This document shows positions 33,531 to 43,611 of a stretch of 64,000 nt of DNA, one piece after another. Every line of letters starts with the position of its first letter. Positions within the stretch are counted from its first letter, which is position 1. This stretch comes from Punctularia strigosozonata HHB-11173 SS5 (lineage: Eukaryota; Basidiomycota; Agaricomycetes; Corticiales; Punctulariaceae). Position numbers and translations under genes: made by a program. The notes beneath the pieces were generated by a model, which was given only the letters and a program-made list of their open reading frames with translations, searched no databases and had not been told where the DNA came from. The stretch covers positions 66,904 through 130,903 of the forward strand of contig NW_006767437.1 in the NCBI RefSeq assembly GCF_000264995.1, given 5' to 3'.

Positions 33531-35240
33531 ATGCGCCGCGCGGATGGCTTCGACAAGAAACCTCTCCCCAAGACGCGTCCAGTGAAGACACCGGTCTTCC
33601 AATCCGCGTTCGATGCGCCAGGCTCGAAGACGACCGCTGCGGCTTCCGCCGCACCCAAGCCGTCAAAGCCTTTGGTAACAATCCCCCGCTTCGCGATACC
33701 GACACCCTCGGACCCTCCGGAAGCTGGGCCCAGCAAGCCTCCATCTCACTCGCAGACCCGAAACCCATCGTTCGTCTCCGCAGATGCAGCTCGAGCAAGG
33801 CTCCAGAATGCCTTGGCATCTTCATCTTACAGCGAACGACGACAGGAGCACCCCGAGTCTGAGCCACCCCGTAAGCGCCTCAAGGCCATGATCCCCGGAG
33901 AGAAACTGCGAGCCATGGTCATGAACGCCAGACCCGCGTCCCCGACGACCCTACCCCAGAAACCAAACACCGCTGTCGCCCTCCGGAACCGCGCTGAGGA
34001 CGCAAGCTCGAGCTTGAGCCCCGCTCCGAAAGGCGCACTCAGTCGGATTCCCAACTTCATCATCCCTCAGAAGCGGTCTTCGCCTGCCTCCTCGACCTTC
34101 CTTAGGCCCCTCCCGCCTCCTCCCGTGATCCTACCGCCAAAGACGCAGAAGGAGCTTAAACCGCTCTCTGCGATCCGCATTGCGCAGCTCACCAATTTGT
34201 CCACCCCTTCCGGCCCCTCCGAGATCGCCGCGCTGTTCGCGTCCTTGTCTGAGCCGACTGGCTTCCGCACCCCAGCCGACAGGGAGCTCAAGCGCGGCAT
34301 CCTCATCAGTCCCCGAAAAGGTCGGATGGACAAGGGCAAACCCAAGTTCCTCAGGTCAGCCCCCTTTCCATCAAATGACGCCTCATTTCCCTTCTAACGA
34401 CGGAATCCTGCGTGTAGAAACGGCCTGGCCGCACGGGCGTTGTCTGTTATGAGCGCCCGCGGCAGGAATTTCTGTTTGTGGGAACATGAGCTTGAAATCT
34501 ATCTTGAGCAGCGCGCGAAACGCCCGCCATCGCCGGCGCCGCCTAGGTCGGCCGCTGGTTCCTCGCTCGTCGCCTCGTCCAGGCCTCGCATGTCCGCCGT
34601 CGCCATACTACCCCCGGACATCCGCTTGCGCATCAAGCGCGTCGTGATATCTCCAGAAGACCACTTCGTCGCCCTACGACCGCCGTCCGCTCGCGCTTCG
34701 GCGAAGCATCCCGTCGGCATCGACAAGGGACAACCTGTCATCGCGCTCGCTGCGTGCCAGATTCTGTCAGAAGGGCCGGTAGACGCAGGAGCTCGGCGGC
34801 GAAACGCGCGAGAGAAGGTGGCCCGCGAGTTCAACGCGCTCGTGAGCGGGAAGAGTGCGCTCAAACATGAAGTCGACGTTCCCGAGATGCATGAAGGCGG
34901 AGACGAAGAGGGGGCCGCCGCGCCTTCCTTGCCTGACGTTGATGTGCCCCCGGCGCCCGAGACATTGGTGCTCTTCTCCGTGAAGGACTCGAGCACGATT
35001 TCGTCGCGCCTCCGTTTGGATCACCTGAAGGCCCTGACGGGACGGGAAGTGCGTGTGTGGAAGCCGTACTTCACCGTTGACTCATCGCCGGTTGCTACGT
35101 TGGTCAACGCTATTCGAGAGTCCGGAATCGTCACAAGGACGGACGGTGGCGGCGAACCCCCTGCACAGCGCCAACGGCCTATCGAAGGCCGAATCCTGTT
35201 CGTGACACGCTTCTGTATAGACCCACCACGGACCGCCTGA
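33531..35240 (+). CDS. unknown protein, disordered N-half, folded C-half
   Basis: Function not recognised. Exons 33531-34354 and 34418-35240 join across a 63-nt GTCAGC...TGTAG intron to give 548 aa. Residues 1-270 are Pro/Ser/Lys-rich and probably disordered, with basic patches (PPRKRLK; RGILISPRKGRMDKGK). The second half starts RNGLAARALSVMSARGRNF, then CLWEHELEIYLEQR. It ends with a compact module, LTGREVRVWKPYFTVD then GRILFVTRFCIDP, that has the look of a small beta barrel. The basic, disordered N-terminus suggests a nuclear protein. The splice is well supported because it keeps one frame open for 548 codons. Confidence 0.72.
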
Positions 35241-37099
35241 ACGTGAACACGACCTGCTACATGCATACCGTGCGACTATGATCATGCGTACTCTACATCC
35301 ATGTTGCCGTCGTGCACACGCAGATGATGGAGGCTACACCCACGAAGCCACGCATGCTACGATGTCCATTGATCAACATGATATCGATATTCTGGCGGCC
35401 GACATCCCGCTACGGCCTCTCCGCACTCATTGCATGTCCCGCATAAGAATACCGACGCCCTTCAGCGTCGTTACAGTCGTCTTCATCGCTGGTATGCTAG
35501 TTCAGCGAAATGTTCGCGGAAATATGCAGAATCTTGGAACTCCGTGATGCCAAGAATCTTATCCGAGCCGGGCTCGAATCGGAAAGTCAGAATGTACTCG
35601 ACATGGTAAGGGCTCCCGTCCCGTTTCAAGCCCGAGTCCGAAACCTGCGACGCACGTTATACTCCAATCTCGACAACCAAGAGCAGCGTGCTCACCAGGA
35701 AGACGATGCTGTCGGGTCCCTGAACGATCTGTTTCGGTGGCAACTCGATCTAACACATTGGGTCCGGCTCAATGGTCTCTCGGGGGAATGGACGTCGGCG
35801 GAATCACGTCTACCTGCTGAACAACTTGGCTGAATACGATACGGAAGTGCTCAAGCATCTCTTTTTTACATCGTGGTGCCTCTGCGAGCTTTCCCAACGA
35901 CTTTGGCGCGTATTCCTACCGTCAGGTATAAATGTACAATGGACGTGGAGCAACAGGATTCGCTCACGTGAAAGAAATCCGGACTATCCGACGTCAGCCC
36001 GGCGATGCGATCTACGACGCCGTCGGTCAATGCCCTGCAAAACGCTAAGGCGGCGTTCATCTGTGCGACATCGGTGAAGCCAGAAGACATTTTGTGAGCG
36101 GCTGGATAACACTGGGTAAGCACTGAGCGATACGCTCACTCTTAAAAGCATAGACGGAACGAAACCCACGCGACTCCTGTACTAGACACCGGTGTATTGA
36201 GACAAGAGTTGTCCAATGCCATGAACCCTGTCTTCCGGCATCTCTTGCGCTGGACACAAGTCAGAAAGGCCATGGCTCTACTGCACTGCTTTGTCTCTGG
36301 GAAATCAAGCCCGAAACGAGATCTTACCTTCCACCGGCATGCCCAGACAGCAAACGAAGGCCTATCGCGGTTGAAGATGCGCGAGATGGACTCACTTCTC
36401 CTGGTCTTAGCGCCATCGCGGCTTGGTGGCTGTCCCATTCAGACTTCCGATCAAGCTCGCCGGCCTTTACCCCATGGCGATATGCCTCGTGCACTGCCAG
36501 CCGCGCATTCGAAGCGTCATCCGACACGGTCGATGTCGTGAAGATAACGATTGAACCACAAATAACCGCCGCATCTCAACATGCAAACAGGTCATGAGGC
36601 TCCTGAATGTGGCCTCGAGAATTCCAGCATATTCCAGCACGGGCTCCGTGCCTTGTATGTGGGCCAACCTGAGCAAGCCGCCATCCAGGACACATTAACT
36701 ACCAAGGGTTGGGTTGACGCGGACTCTGGCGTATTTCTGGCCTGTGACGGCAACACGGGCCATTGCTCCTACGGGAGTTTATCCGAGGACGGATAAGAGA
36801 AGCATGGCCCCGTGGAGAACGGATGCTTCGCAAACAGTTGCAGTCCAACATTCATTTCGGCCTCTGAACGAGAATGACATGCCCATGCATCAAACATAGC
36901 ACTGCTCGATAAGGAATATACTTCGAAGATTGATTGCAACATTACTGGTATGTAATAGTTCGATCGAACGTCCGTTGATCTCAAGGTTCGGAGTACTCGC
37001 GCCGAGGCCGAGTACTCACCCGCCTCTGAACGCTCCTTGCTAAGTATCGAAAGGGCAAAGCTGGGCGAAAGGCGGCTCAAACTGGAAAATTACCCACAA
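35241..37099. other. intergenic, 1.9 kb, no clear gene
   Basis: Frames of 60-110 codons occur on both strands. The one at 35510-35833 (+), followed by LLNNLAEYDTEVLKHL in another frame, faintly recalls the TPR fossils at 1.7-2.2 kb, but not enough to call. Nothing else seen. Confidence 0.4.
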
Positions 37100-39216
37100 T
37101 CAACTATAGGAGCCCTGCGATGCTTGAACTCGTAAAGTCTGATACGTGCGACGATCATCCACATCAAGCGCATCGTGAGGCCGCTCGGTGTTGGCATTGC
37201 CGTTCGATGCTGACTGTCCGACCAAGTCCAAAAGTTGGACTTCGACTGCGGCATCATCTTCATCGTCTTTCTCAGCGTCCACGTCTTCTCCAACAGGGGG
37301 AAGCGGCGGCGATCCAGGATGTCGGAGACGCTCAACACGGGTTGAAGGCGATGCTGGGGTCGCTGACAGTGAACGCGAGCGCGCCCTGGTCATTGGTCCC
37401 CGAGTAAGGCCTGAGCGAGCTGCAGAATTCTTCCCAGCCCGCCGGGGTTTCGGTCGGGGCTTGCCCTTTGCTTGTGCGATAGAAAAGGGCTCCATGGAAG
37501 CAAGAGGAGCGCGCTCATTCGTCTTTACCTCCCGTATTTCGACTCTGCGTTGGGAGTTTCCTTGGGTACCGTGAGGGATACGCGAGGTTCGTGACGTGTC
37601 AGTCTGTGTTGGGCCCGGTCCTACCAGTGTGACCTGGCTTGTTGAGGGTGCACCCTGAGAGGGCGAGGGCGATAGGCCGGTACGTTGTCCGCGAAGACCA
37701 AAGGTTGAAGGCGCCTCGAATTGCATGTCGAGTTCATTATAGGCACCGTAATCCTCGAAATCCACGCCACTGCAGCCGTGGGGGTCTGTGTCAATGTCAA
37801 AGAGCAAGCACAAATAATGAGAACTCACAAATCAACACGCAGGTCCTCTTGCTCGGGTCTGTACTGGTCGTCGTCCGCCATGTCTATGTTATCAACTGGG
37901 GGCCTCTTCTCGTGTCCATCACGCAATCTCTTCTTCTTCGATTTCCGGTTCTCGTGAGCGCTCCCGGCTTCGGCTTGTACTTGGGCGGACTTTGAAGCCG
38001 AAGATCCTGCCGTAGGTGGGGCTTGTCCCCGATGGCTCGCAGTTCCTCCCCTGCCTTGCTCCCTGTGCGAATCAGAATCGTCGTCGCTAACGGTGAGATC
38101 GATCGCAGTGTGCCGAAGTCTCTTAGCAGGCCTCTGGACGGTTTCCTCGTCATCATTGTTGCTCCTGTCCACTTCCCCCTCCACTTCCCCCTCCTCCTCC
38201 TCCTCCTCCTCCTTAATGGCTTCAACGTAGCGCCTCTCGTATTGGCCGCGGCCATCGAGACGAGGCCTCATCTGCATCACAAAGCGGTTAATCATAGGCT
38301 TGAGCCCGCCTTCGTTCCTTCGGTAGTGCTCTTGGATTGATTGATACGAGTGCCTTGTGGTCCAAGGCATGTTACCACGCTCTTTGTGCTGTCGCAGACG
38401 CAGTTAAGCCAATTCTCGGGTTCCTACATAAAGATTACCAACCTGAGCAATGGCGCGTTTATAGATTTCATATCCACATCGACCCCCTTGATCATACGGA
38501 TCCACGCTGGCAATATATCGGCACAAGCCAAGTTCGTCTTCGTGCGTCCAGGCATTGCGGTGACTAAAATCGGCTGAGATGAGCATCCCATAGCCCGAAT
38601 ACATATAGAACCCACCGAGGGAAATTACTCCGAGGAGGGCCGGGCATCTTTCGCACGATCAGACGGTCATGTTCATACTTCCCGGCCTGAATACACTCTC
38701 TGACAAAGCCAACGTGCTCTGGGAGCGGGTTGCCGCTGCCGAAATATATGACGGTCCGCAAGTGATTGAGGGCAGTGTCCGGTGCTAGGACGACGTCCGC
38801 GTCCGCCCCAAATTTGCATAAATCGCGCTTATTGTGCTTCGCGGGACAGATTTCGCCACCATTCACCTGTAAGATTGCTCGATACGCGGGGCAGAAAACC
38901 AAAAGAACATGCCTACCATTATTTGTTCGGTGACGCGGGTAATTTGGCCTGTGGTTAAGCGGTAAAAGCAGAACACAACGGGACGACCGTCCTTCGTAAA
39001 AAGTTCTGACGAAGGTTCTTGCAAGTCCTCGACTAAAGGCCGTACAGTCAGACAACTGAGCACTTTGGTCGGGAAAAGAATACCTGATTCAGGGTATACG
39101 TCATCGGGGTCTTCGCCGGGGGACCACGCTCGGAATTCTCCCCCCTCGAGGGGCGGAGAAGTGGTCCTCTGAGGCCTGGCAGATGAACCAGCCTCCCTCG
39201 GAGCCGTTCGAGCCAT
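37100..39216 (-). CDS. Rap1-like telomere protein (BRCT + Myb)
   Basis: Shelterin-type protein expected at telomeres. About five exons give roughly 620 aa. The N-terminal BRCT-like domain has FTKDGRPVVFCFYRL, an intron, then VNGGEICPAKHNKRD, ADVVLAPDTALNHLRTVIYF and HVGFVRECIQAGKYEH, as in Rap1/TERF2IP. The Myb domain follows: RNAWTHEDELGLCRYIASV, GYEIYKRAIAQ, an intron, then MPWTTRHSYQSIQEHYRRN. Next come a Glu run encoded by a CTC repeat (about 38180-38215 on the plus strand), a basic KRLRH patch, TAIDLTVSDDD (a possible SUMO-interacting motif) and a disordered tail. I did not clearly see a Rap1 C-terminal domain. The BRCT plus HSxQSxxxHYR pair makes Rap1 the best match; another BRCT/Myb protein is possible. 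Confidence 0.75.
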
Positions 39217-39564
39217 CAGGACGGAGCAGTGACACCGCTCAGAGGTCAGTGTACAATGGTTGGTGCCAGGCTGCTATATAGTATATGATTCTGAAACAGG
39301 CGCGCCGTGTTCCTCCCCGCGGCACCGAACGCGTCAGTCACGTGGACTGCAGCGTCTATGCAGACTGCCGTTCAATTGTTATGTGTTAAGATGCACTAGT
39401 ACTCTTGCTCTATGTGTTTCCTTCTCGCGGTCATCTTCCGTCATACATCAACGAGCTTCTTCGCGAGGGTTACGCCGCTTACGACGGCTGTGCAGTGCTG
39501 CTGGACTCCAAACCCTGCTTGACATGATCGTTTCACTTTTAACGCCCGTCGTCGACTTCTAATA
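39217..39564. other. intergenic between Rap1-like gene and S10 pseudogene
   Basis: About 350 nt. A 100-codon plus frame across it resembles nothing known, and the expected N-terminus of the S10 pseudogene is not visible here. Confidence 0.4.
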
Positions 39565-41165
39565 CTCTTATATTCTGGAAGAATGGCGGACCATGTAAGA
39601 GTCCCTTCCCAACAAGCTGTCCGTACAGTGATATCTTGTTCAGGAAGCTAGTAGTTCGTTAGAATCGTACGGGGAACTCGATAAGTCATTCTGCCCATCG
39701 CGACTCAAGATTCAGCCAGTTGGCGTCGGCTTTTCATATACCGATCACGGAGAGACTGTGATTGGTTGAAATGAACTGACATCCCTCTCGGTTCCTCTAC
39801 TGACCAAAATTCGCAGTGGACCACGGAGCAGGCGGCGGTAGATGCAGTTGCCTTCATACTCATCATTCTTGAATACTTCAATCACTTTCAAGGCCTGCCA
39901 CTTCACATAGCTGGGGAGTCGTATGGTGCATGACACTACCAGCCTGTCGGTCGCTGCCTTATCGACGTTTAATCTAATCAGATAGGGACGATACATTCCG
40001 TTGTTCGCTGCAGAGATCTATGATCAGAATGCGCGACTCTCCGCCAGGGACTCCACCTTTAAGTCTCTCAACCTTACGTCGCTCATGATTGTTAGATCTC
40101 ATTACATTTATTCAGTTTACTGCTAGCTCTTAAACTCGTACAGGAAATGGTCTTGTCGACACACACATCCAAATACCTGCTCTTTTATGATATTCAATGC
40201 ACCAATGCTACCGTAACACTTGTAGCGCACATCTCGTATGTCCCCTGGGTCTTGTTCTTCCGGCGCATACTGATGCTCGTCCTTCAGAAGATGCATTTAG
40301 ATGAGGGCAGTGGTGAGCTCGGGGTCGCATGCTGGGATGTGTTACTCACTTATATTACATTCTAGTTCATGCGGTGTCAGCAATGGACAGGCACTTCCTG
40401 CATCGATGTATGCGATCTGACGAGCTGCCAGGCCGTCGAGGATTTTTGCCTCAAAGAGCCGCTGGCTTTGTATTGCTGAAAAGGTATGAAATTCCCAGAC
40501 TCTTCAGTCCGATTGCCTTGATGCACCGGCCAAGGCCTTCGCAACTACCACGATATCACAAAAATGTGCGAGGTGGAAGAGGACTACTGCTACAAGATCG
40601 TGAAGTGTGTTTCTAGTTGTCTTCTGGTCCATAGGTCAAGACATACCTATCGCGACCGGATGTTCAGAAACACCTGGGTGCTAATGTGCCCTTTGATCGG
40701 TCAGGAGTCGTAGGATCCTGCTTCATGGCGTCAGGTGACGTGATACACATGAACCATGACTATATCGCCGAACTTTTTCACCGTCGCATCAAGTAAGCCC
40801 ATGCAATCTTCATCGGTGGTGTCAAGCTAACGATAGCCTATCCAGAGTTTTGATTCACATTGGCGCGAACAATTTTCCTTTTCAAACAGATAGGCGTGGA
40901 GCCCTGGATGTTTGCGATGGATTGGGCGGGGAAGGACCGATTCTTGACACAACCGTTAAGGGAGTGGAAAGTGGGAGAAACGGCGGGTAAGACCAGGTGC
41001 TATGGTGATCTGACCTACGCCAAAATCGATGGTGCTGGACATTTAGTGAGATCCGTTCATCTTCTTGGACTTCGCTTGAAGATTGACGTCCGACAGGTAC
41101 CATATGATCAACCCAAGGTTGCACTGGAGCTTATCAATCGCTGGCTACTCGGAGATGAGCTGTAA
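39565..41165 (+). pseudogene. dead S10 serine carboxypeptidase, paralogue of the 43.6 kb gene
   Basis: Reads as an S10 carboxypeptidase but is broken in several places. IFWKNGGP at 39570 matches the 'WxNGGPG' box. The next exon is shifted out of frame and lacks about 25 residues before PVGVGFSYTDHGETV. The exon after that is good (TTEQAAVDAVAF, GLPLHIAGESYG). The exon starting GRYIPLFAAEIYDQN is preceded by a donor that reads GC instead of GT. YDIQCTNATVT is frame-shifted relative to its exon. The catalytic Asp box (VGTYDF in the sister gene) has decayed to IGANNFPFQ. It ends with the His box GHLV and VPYDQPKVALELINRW, stop at 41163-41165. The N-terminal signal peptide is missing. It is an old tandem duplicate of the intact gene. 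Confidence 0.85.
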
Positions 41166-41351
41166 GTTCGCCACTTTGTCAAGGAGCAGGGGGTTAAGGG
41201 CCGTATTCACAATAGTGTACAGTATATATGCATATATGGGGGTAAATATGAATTAGTTCTTGAGTAGATATAGGCAGGTTATCAGCGCTGGAGCTCGAAG
41301 CAACGTATTGGGAGAAGGGTGGCATCCAGCCCTGTGACGCGGGTGAACATC

Positions 41352-42490
41352 TCAGAGAACAAGACCAATGGTTGCCCAATACTCGAGATCGGCGTAACCC
41401 CAAGGGCCTCGATCTGGGTCCCATCTACGCCCGACAGTCGCCCATTTCCACCTCTGACAAGGATACGTTACTTCGGTGCCATCGGTACCAGTCCATAGAC
41501 GTAGCAGACGTACAATGTATTTGATCAGCTCCTTATCAGTTGGCATGACATTCATCCAGTCTATACCCGGGTTGCAGAAAATGCGGTAGGAGTCGAGAGC
41601 GTAGCGGCCAGAGCCAGGAAGGTGCGAGACGGGGGTTGCCACTGGGTAGTTTCGGGATTTGTGCAGAATGCTAGGGTCAGGGGGAGCAGCGAGGTACATC
41701 TCAGATAGTTGTATGAGACGTTTTGCGCGCATCGACTGAAGGCCAAGGGTCTTGATCATATGTGTTAGCTCCGTAACATCCGCTGCGACATAACTCAGGC
41801 AAAGGACGTCGCGTTTTGTTACTATAAAACGTACCATTGGAAAGAGCCTGCGGGGAAGGCCATCGGTCCAAAATCTTCCAGAAAATGGGTATGGCGGTCC
41901 GTCCTGCAGTCTTGTTCAGGAGCATTGTTGCTATTAGGACCTTCCATGGATCCGAAGCAACTTTTTCTACTCCACGGTTCAGCATGCCTATACAGCAATG
42001 GTGTCACTTACGCACCCTGTATCAAGAGCGGCTTTGCTGCCAGTATTGCTGTCGCTAGACCGCTGTCGGCGCCGGGGCCGGGGCAGAGCTCGGTTCTTGT
42101 ATCCCGTGGCAAAAGAGTCTTAATATCTACGTCACCCGAGTCCGTCGGGTTTATGAAGCACGTAGAATCTGTCGACGGCGGTTTGCCCTGCTGGAAGTAT
42201 TTCGACACTATTACAGTGTCAAGTCCTGGATTTCGCGGAGGACGCGGCTTCCGCGGCTGTCTCGACTTAGGCGCATTTTCAGGGCTGGGAGAGAAGTCAG
42301 GCGAAGTGCTGCACGCTCTTGCCGAAGATGACGAGTTGAAGTAAGGAGATACCGTTGCGTGTCGAGAACTCTTGGGCATGCTCGTCAAGAGAGGCGGCAT
42401 CATCGCCACCGACTCTGACTTGCTTCTCTCCACGTTCGCTGTGATCACAGACACCGATTCGAAGTCCTGACCTACATAGGGATACACCAT
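41352..42490 (-). CDS. MBD4-like HhH-GPD DNA glycosylase
   Basis: Base-excision-repair glycosylase of the HhH-GPD family, in the MBD4 branch that removes T or U from G mismatches. Four exons give about 326 aa. The N-terminal 155 residues are Ser/Pro/Lys-rich and carry two short motifs, VSPYFN and IVSKYFQ. The catalytic domain begins VEKVASDPWKVLIATMLLN, then KTAGRTAIPIFWKILDRWP, LTHMIKTLGLQSMRAKRL and the hairpin plus catalytic Asp in LPGSGRYALDSYRIFC. The end WKWATVGRRWDPDRGPWGYADLEY is found in fungal forms. There is no methyl-CpG-binding domain, as is usual outside animals. The start is uncertain: 42490 is the first Met after an in-frame stop, but an upstream exon or the later Met-Met are possible. 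Confidence 0.82.
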
Positions 42491-42493
42491 GGC

Positions 42494-43190
42494 TCATGTC
42501 GAAAACTCTACACCAAAAGTCCTCGCGTATCGCGTACAGTCTTCCGACCCGATGGAGAAGATACGTGCCTGTTAGCAAATGTCTTATGTGATTGGAACAC
42601 CACGGGCCTTGCGGCGGACCGACGACATGCGGTGTCCACCACGGCGACGGTTGGAGAACTTCTCCCCTCAGAGTGCCTCCAGTGAATATGTGACCCAGCC
42701 CAGTGATGAGCTTCCCAGTCCCGTACAAGATCAACCCCGCACCGTATACGCAACCGCCAGCGATCAGAATGGGGGACGCCACGATGATCGTGAATCCCTT
42801 GCTGAGATCGGAGAGGATGCTCTCGCGGCTTGCTCGGTTTCCGCTCTCGAACTCGCGTTCCTTTACATCCCATTCCTCCGCCACACGGGGGTCAGACTGT
42901 GCCTCGCCGACTTGTCGCATCAGGCTGGATATTCGACGCTGCTCCTCGATGGGGCTTGCCGGTCTATTCGCGCAGGCATGCTGGCGCGCTCGGGTGGCCT
43001 GCTCGAGCTCGAGGAGAGCGGATTTGATGACCGGGCTCTCTGTGTATGCTGGTGCCGTCAGCTCTACGATGAGCTCGCTATTCCTCGCATTGGACTGATC
43101 TTTGATGTCATCGACAGCGACGGGGAGCTTGTGAATCGTCAGATGCGTGATGAGAGCTCGTACTTCTGCGTGCTCACGCTCGCGTAAACC
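42494..43190 (-). CDS. small protein, coiled N-half and glycine-rich membrane segment
   Basis: Function not recognised. The minus-strand frame from about 43187 is charged and helical (REREHAEVRALITHL, IKSALLELEQATRARQ, SSLMRQVGEAQSD). At about 42820-42700 it reaches a Gly/Ala-rich hydrophobic stretch (FTIIVASPILIAGGCVYG, AGLILYGTGKLITGLG) that resembles the glycine-zipper segments of small agaricomycete membrane proteins. An intron starting at about 42660 would end the protein at a TGA (42494-42496) three bases before the Met of the MBD4-like gene. Without it the frame runs to 42297 and overlaps that gene. An upstream exon starting at 43297 is possible but does not splice cleanly by eye. Confidence 0.5.
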
Positions 43191-43611
43191 ATAACCAGTC
43201 TATTGTTGGCCGATTCAGTTCGATACGCTTGCGCTCTAGCTGAGTTATAGGGATGTATGGCCGTTCGCCGCTTGGACTCTGGGATTGGCGAGATCATCTC
43301 TGCTATATAGACTGATTTGTGTCAGCCGGAGCAGGCCCTAGGGCACACGCAGTCTAGCGCAGCGCTACATGGATATGATCGTAGTTCGGAAGTTCGGAAG
43401 TGAAGTGCGGGGATAGTCAGAAGCGCTGGTTTTGATACAAGCTATGATGAGCGCTATCAAGAGGCAGACGCACCATGGCTTGCGCAACGAGATCATGCCG
43501 ACTGCGACTGACTTCGCCCGCAGGCGACCTTGCGGCGCAGTCATCACAGGAACATAAACCATTTCTATTTCTATTGACCCGTGATATGGACAACCGCCCC
43601 ACTCGCTGGAC
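43191..43611. other. intergenic, promoter region of the intact S10 gene
   Basis: About 420 nt. It may contain the first exon of the minus-strand membrane protein (Met at 43297). No other feature seen. Confidence 0.4.

Noticed and set aside
35571-35595. GGGCTCGAATCGG, vaguely like a tRNA T-loop
   Set aside because: Does not fit the consensus and no acceptor or anticodon stems could be paired.
35510-35900. Possible second TPR fossil (LLNNLAEYDTEVLKHL)
   Set aside because: Only one short TPR-like stretch without the repeating pattern; too weak to call.
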